Source of the DNA: Astropecten irregularis
Taxonomy: Eukaryota > Echinodermata > Asteroidea > Paxillosida > Astropectinidae
Direction of reading: 5' to 3'
Assembly (NCBI GenBank): GCA_963971285.1
Contig: OZ020258.1
Coordinates: forward strand, 1,302,001-1,366,000
Length of the DNA: 64,000 bases
The translations under genes and the position numbers were made by a program. Every line of letters begins with the position of its first letter. The first letter of the stretch is position 1. Below, piece after piece: positions 59,672-64,000 of the stretch. The notes beneath the pieces are model-generated. The model did no database searches and was not told the origin of the DNA. It saw only the letters and a program-made list of their open reading frames with translations.

Positions 59672-62600
59672 TCATACGGAAAATTTCACGATCGCCTCAT
59701 CTTCAATGGGAATAAAGGGACAGCCTGGAAGTGTAGAGCGCCCTCCATCGACTCTCAAACAGCAACCTGTTACCATGGCAGCCGCATCAGATGCAATGAA
59801 CAATATTGCCTTGGCAACCTCGGAAACTTCAGCAGGCCGGCCCAGTGGGTGACGTCTTTTGCTCAATTCGATTACCTGGATGAGGACAAAAATACTGACA
59901 TCATATCATGAGGCGAAAGGAAATGTTTTCCTCTTGTTTTTATTTTCCAGAATGGAGAGCTCAGGGAGTTTACGAAACCTCGGCTTGGGCTCCGGCTCCA
60001 TTTCTTACATCCATTCTAAAGTAACAGGTATCAAAATAGAGGTTATGATAATAATTATACGGTTTCAAAGTACATAATCGGGAAGACGGGAAACTTCAAC
60101 CTCAGGGAAAATTCACAACCTGTATTTTCAGCTTTTAGATGACGGAGCCCAAGCCCAAGCCGTCGTTTCGTAAAGGGCCTTTAGGCATATTAAGTTGAGT
60201 AGATTGTCAAGTTTGAAAGCTCTGATCAGCAAATCAATAGGAAGAATGTGTGGTTTATACACATACCAAGTGAATACTGAATTGAAAACTCTTTTCTAAA
60301 GCTCCTTCTTGGTATTAGTGCGGATTTATGGGACTCTCTCTAATAATCGTTCATTCAGATTCAAATAATTCATAAACATGCTCCAAGAATAACTTGACGG
60401 TCTCTTGACTGAGGCCATATAATTGAACTATCGAATGTATGGGGCACGGACGTTATATAAACAAATCTGCACTGGCAATACTCCCTATAAACGCACATAG
60501 ATCACTGAAACCACATGTATCCATCTTGGTGGGCCGAATACAAAAGTAATACAAAGAGGCGCTTATACCATTGTTAGTTAAATAAATCCGTCTGGCAACA
60601 ATAGTTATCACATTGTATCTGGAATGGTAAGATGGATGCCGTTGGCTTCAGTTGATACAAAAATGGTGCAAGTCCAGATTCTTTTAATATTATGACGTCC
60701 GTGGTATGGGGGCGCTCTTTTGAAGACACGTTTTGGAGCAAATAATAAGCCTCAAATTACCCCTTTAATATCAACATATACCCTCGTAATTACATTATGC
60801 AGCTGAATATGAATTGAATTTAGTTGAATTATTGTGTCACTTAACTTCATTCCAATTATAATGTATGCATGTGATTGTGTTTTTTTTCTGCCGAAACCAA
60901 AGTTGACAAAGCCTAATATGAAATGGGGCCCACTGCACAATAGACCAACATGATACATCACTTGCATACCTTGTCTATGTCAGCTCCGTTTCTCTCAAAC
61001 AATGGGGTCATTGTGGCTCCCGGACTGAAAACAATAAAATGCAAATTAGTGTTATAGAAACAATAGGTTTTTATATAAAAGAAATCTCGCGTCAGGATAG
61101 AAATCGACTGAAATAAAAATCATTATACTCACTTGACTGAGTTTATTCGTACTCCATGTTCAGCATATTCTGGATGTCAAAAAAATAGATAACATTATGA
61201 AAAGAATTCTATAATTCTTCCCTTCTCTGTCTATTTGTCTTCGATTGTTTATTTAAATATGCATTGTTTTAAAGAGATGGAATGTATATTTTGTATTATA
61301 ATCAGTATGTACTTCAAAGTGAATGATATGTAAACAATAATGCAAATGATTTTTCTATAATTATTCTTGAAGGAAGGTCGGGAACGCGGCAGTAGGCCAG
61401 CGACCAATTTCATAGAGCTGCTTAAGCGCCCAAATCTGCTTAAGCACCAAAAACCTTACAGTAAATAAAATCAGTATGCCAGCAAAAACACCTTGTGAAT
61501 GTTATGCTCAACAAACAATGGTCGAACACAAGTCAAAAGCAGTATTAAACATCACATGAACATTTGGTTGGTAATTCTGTTTGATCAAGGAAGACTTTTC
61601 ATGCTTGAAAGCAATTTTTGTGCTTAGCACAGCTCTGTAAAATTGGTCCCTGGTAACTGCGAAATCACCGCTTGGTATGGAAATCATGATTCGAGAGATA
61701 AAGCCAAGATTTACCTTGCGATATAGAGTGGGTAAGCCCATCCAAGCCCGCCTTCGACATACTGTACACCAGACTGCTTGGGTGCTGTACACAATTCAAA
61801 CCATAGAGCAAAAGTTATTATACGTACATACTGGCCCCATTATTAGGATCAGATTTTACTCTTAAAATGGCTTATTGTTTCGTAACTTGAGTTACGACCG
61901 TAGGGCTTCGTGAAATAGACCACCGAATGAATGTGACAATGATTGCTAATAGAATGGCTTGTTTTCCTTGGTAAATAATCTTTCATTCGTTAATATTCTC
62001 CTATTATTTGTTTCATGTTTTCTTTGTTCACAACTAAGAAAATGTTCTTCTAAAATAATGTGAGTCAGGATGACTTACTGCAGCTAGACTCGCACAACTT
62101 GACACGTTTACGATCACGCCTGAGAAGAAATAATAAATAATAGAAAACAATTTTAGTCATTTAGGAATTTCATCAATGGTTGTGATTTAGGTCACATACA
62201 ACCTGCAGTATAGAGTGCGGTCGAGCGTAAATTCTTTTGTTTCCACACAAAAGGACGGGGACACCGCAGTAATGTCGGGTGGTATATCGTGCAGTCGGAT
62301 CGGTCTGTCTATAATGTGTATAATAAAGGCTCTATGTGGGTTTACGAAACGGAGGTTTAAGTTTATGCTCTGGCTCAAGTTCATGAATCCATTCACATGA
62401 TAACGGGTATCAAAATAGAGGCTTTTGGTTGCGGTTCGAAAGTAGATTCTCTGTTTTGGAAAGGAGAAATTAAGAGCTTCAGCTTCAATGAAAACCACAA
62501 CCTATATTTTCAGCATATGGATGACAGAGCTGGAGCCTGAGCCTGAGCCTGAGCCGAGGTTTCGTAAATACATTTAGGGCCTATACGTGTATTACTATAA

Positions 62601-63537
62601 AAAAATAAAATTGCCTGACCCTTGGACTTGACGAGGTGCGGCATCGCCAGATTGGTCAGGATGAAGGGCGCCCTCAAGTTCACCCCAAATGTCCCGTCAA
62701 ACTTGTCGATTGATGAACTCTCCAACGATCCCAGTGATGTCTGGCCGGCGCAATTTATCTGACCGTTTAAAAAGTGAAATAATATTCAAATTAGATGCAA
62801 GGGAATTTTTTTTTTTTTTTTTTTCATTTTACGCTTAAAAGTAATTTCATACATTGTTTTTGGTCAAATAAAATATGAGTGCAGCTTCATGTGCAGAAAT
62901 ATCAAGACAGATACAGTAACAGTCATCATATGAAATTTCCAGTCCCATACGGTGCCCAGTTTGGGGGGAAACGGCGAAAAACGCCCACGGTATTTGTTAA
63001 ATCTTCTCACCGTTATTAATCTTCCGAATATCAAGATTTGTTTTTTGGTCATTGGTTTGACTCTTTTCTGTATAACTTACACCTTTTCAGGCAGAAAAAC
63101 TTGAACGATGTGTTTTTATACCACTCAGTATTATTTGTGAAGATTCAGTTTCGGCGCGCTACCAAAGTATGGTATTATATTTAAAGAGTCTGGATTTGAA
63201 ACTGCTTTATACATGAATGCTCGACGGAAACACAGATTGATAATGACCCCAGTTTGGGCGGCAAGGCAAATCGTGAGCATTAAGCCGTGTTCCAAACTCT
63301 GGCTGTGACTGCAAATTTCAACACACGAGTCTATGGAAATGGCTGTAGTCGCTGGCTAGTGGCTGCCATAGGTGCGTGTGTAATTTGCGGCCGCAGCCAG
63401 AGATTTGGGACACGGCCTTATAGTTTCTGATCAGAAACACTTACCAAGATGTCAAGACAGCCAAAGTGTGCGACTGTTTTATTCACAATGTCCTCTAAGT
63501 AAGACTCGTCTCCCACGTCGCCTGGCAACATCATAAT
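59672..63537 (-). CDS. Short-chain dehydrogenase/reductase (FabG-like), 3' seven exons; 5' end outside window
   Basis: NAD(P)-dependent oxidoreductase of the classical SDR family; substrate not determinable. Minus-strand exons: 63537-63445, 62758-62620, 62119-62079, 61784-61715, 61169-61133, 61024-60970, 59875-59672, all GT-AG and in phase, giving 212 C-terminal residues. Visible in order: LPGDVGDE (adenine pocket region), LDIL-INCAG (NNAG equivalent), GVNLRAPF (Asn of the tetrad), IVNVSS (catalytic Ser), YSMSK (catalytic Tyr and Lys), GVRINSVNPG, TPLFE, LGRPAEVSEVAKAILFIASD and TGCCLRVDGG. The N-terminal TGxxxGxG nucleotide-binding exon is missing and must lie beyond 64000; family members are usually about 250-280 aa. 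The C terminus runs about 20 residues past VDGG. Likely names: 3-oxoacyl-ACP reductase FabG-like or 17-beta-HSD14-like. Confidence 0.92.
59966..60180. mobile_element. Inverted-repeat element, CGAAACCTCGGCTTGGGC arm
   Basis: The left arm TTTACGAAACCTCGGCTTGG and right arm CCAAGCCGTCGTTTCGTAAA are inverse. It is a member of the family at 24026 and 62330 and lies in the last dehydrogenase intron. Confidence 0.75.
61403..61652. mobile_element. CAATTTCATAGAGCTGCTTA-type element
   Basis: Uninterrupted relative of 55281-55880 with matching interior (CAGTATGCCAGC, GATCAAGGAAGACTTTTCATG). It provides the empty-site comparison for the nested MITE at 55473. Confidence 0.75.
62194..62310. mobile_element. 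Half copy of the CCGCCATTACTGC family
   Basis: It retains ATAGAGTGCGG, AAATTCTTTTGTT and GGGGACACCGCAGTAATG but only the right arm. Confidence 0.6.
62330..62582. mobile_element. Inverted-repeat element with GAGCCT hexamers
   Basis: The right arm GAGCCTGAGCCTGAGCCT is followed by GAGGTTTCGTAAA, and the left arm GGTTTACGAAACGGAGG is inverse to it. Same family as 24026-24284. Confidence 0.65.
62835..63184 (+). mobile_element. Diverged TTAAAGG-family MITE
   Basis: Carries ACAGATACAGTAACAGTCAT and GTCCCATACGGTGCCCA, but the central palindrome has decayed. It lies in a dehydrogenase intron. Confidence 0.75.
63283..63417. mobile_element. MITE with GGCCGTGTCCCAAA ends and TTA duplication
   Basis: 135 bp. 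AGCCGTGTTCCAAACTCTGG and CCAGAGATTTGGGACACGGC are inverse, and TTA lies on both sides. It resembles the nested element at 22792-22897, which also duplicated TTA. Confidence 0.8.
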
Positions 63538-63723
63538 CTGTTAGAGATTGGAAGAGATGAAGCATGTATCCCGAGATGTAAAACCACAATCACCTATAGC
63601 AAATTGCATCTCCATGTCGACTCAGGCTGGTTGTTTAAAAGTAACATTTGAATTAGTTTACACATTGCTGAGTGACAGTCAAGGAGTTCCTGACTTTCAC
63701 GACATACATTTCGGCATCCCAAG

Positions 63724-64000
63724 TTAAAGGGATGGTACAGAATTGGTAAGACAAAATACACTTCAAGATCACAGATTCACATAAAACTTACACAGTCTAA
63801 TGGTGGTGATAGGAGAAAACATCCCATGAAATGTTTTTGTCTGACATGCCAGTCGTTGGGAAATAAATGAAACTATTTTCCGATTGGAATAAATCGCTTG
63901 GAAGCGTTTTATTATGGACACATTAATTATATCGTTGAAATGTGTAAACGGGTTTTCCCTATTTTCTCGTGACCCATGGCTGATTGACCTCAAACTTTTA
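63724..64000 (-). mobile_element. TTAA-type MITE, third family, cut by the window edge
   Basis: Starts GTTAAAGGGATGGTACAGAA and continues with the family interior in inverse orientation to 47926-48300. The right end lies outside the window. Confidence 0.75.

Overview
The window looks like nuclear DNA of a marine invertebrate deuterostome, most likely an echinoderm. The reasons are spliced genes with GT-AG introns, a deuterostome-type gene set (a Src-family kinase with the classic Src exon sizes, and an NCOA6 orthologue), and introns crowded with short inverted-repeat elements and tRNA-derived SINEs. The phylum is an inference, not read directly. Genes were assembled by joining exons by hand wherever splice sites and reading phase agreed. 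Layout: a single-exon orphan class A GPCR (+, 7966-9141); an 11-exon myristoylated Src-family tyrosine kinase (+, 13846-27253); the nuclear receptor coactivator NCOA6 (-, 44055 down to 34619), nearly all of it in one 7,677-nt exon; a small secreted cysteine-containing polybasic peptide gene with a clear TATA/CCAAT promoter (+, promoter about 54437-54534, CDS 54953-56768); and the last seven exons of a short-chain dehydrogenase/reductase (-, 63537 down to 59672) whose 5' part lies beyond the right edge. The kinase and NCOA6 are convergent, and so are the secreted-peptide gene and the dehydrogenase. The five genes share no evident pathway. 

Between and inside the genes, much of the DNA is non-autonomous mobile elements. 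The commonest family has TTAAAGG termini, a central palindrome and a length near 350-380 bp, with at least 14 copies. Related TTAA families, several short palindromic MITE families, nested insertions with readable target-site duplications, and two tRNA-derived SINE families are also present. Three tandem arrays stand out: a 17-bp minisatellite in a kinase intron, a 21-bp minisatellite downstream of NCOA6, and a 114-bp repeat in the kinase 3' flank. 

The most unusual items are: two copies of a hammerhead-ribozyme-like fold (CUGAUGA/GAAAC core with tiny stem III), one abutting the 17-bp minisatellite, which appears to have expanded from inside the same interspersed element; a stop codon lying one base before a splice junction in the secreted-peptide gene, with the reading frame open in the next exon; a 98-bp near-perfect foldback flanked by a 9-bp duplication; and a Src-family kinase that keeps the family's exon plan but has the HRDLAARN catalytic loop and a moved intron. 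No CRISPR, operon or other prokaryotic feature is present.
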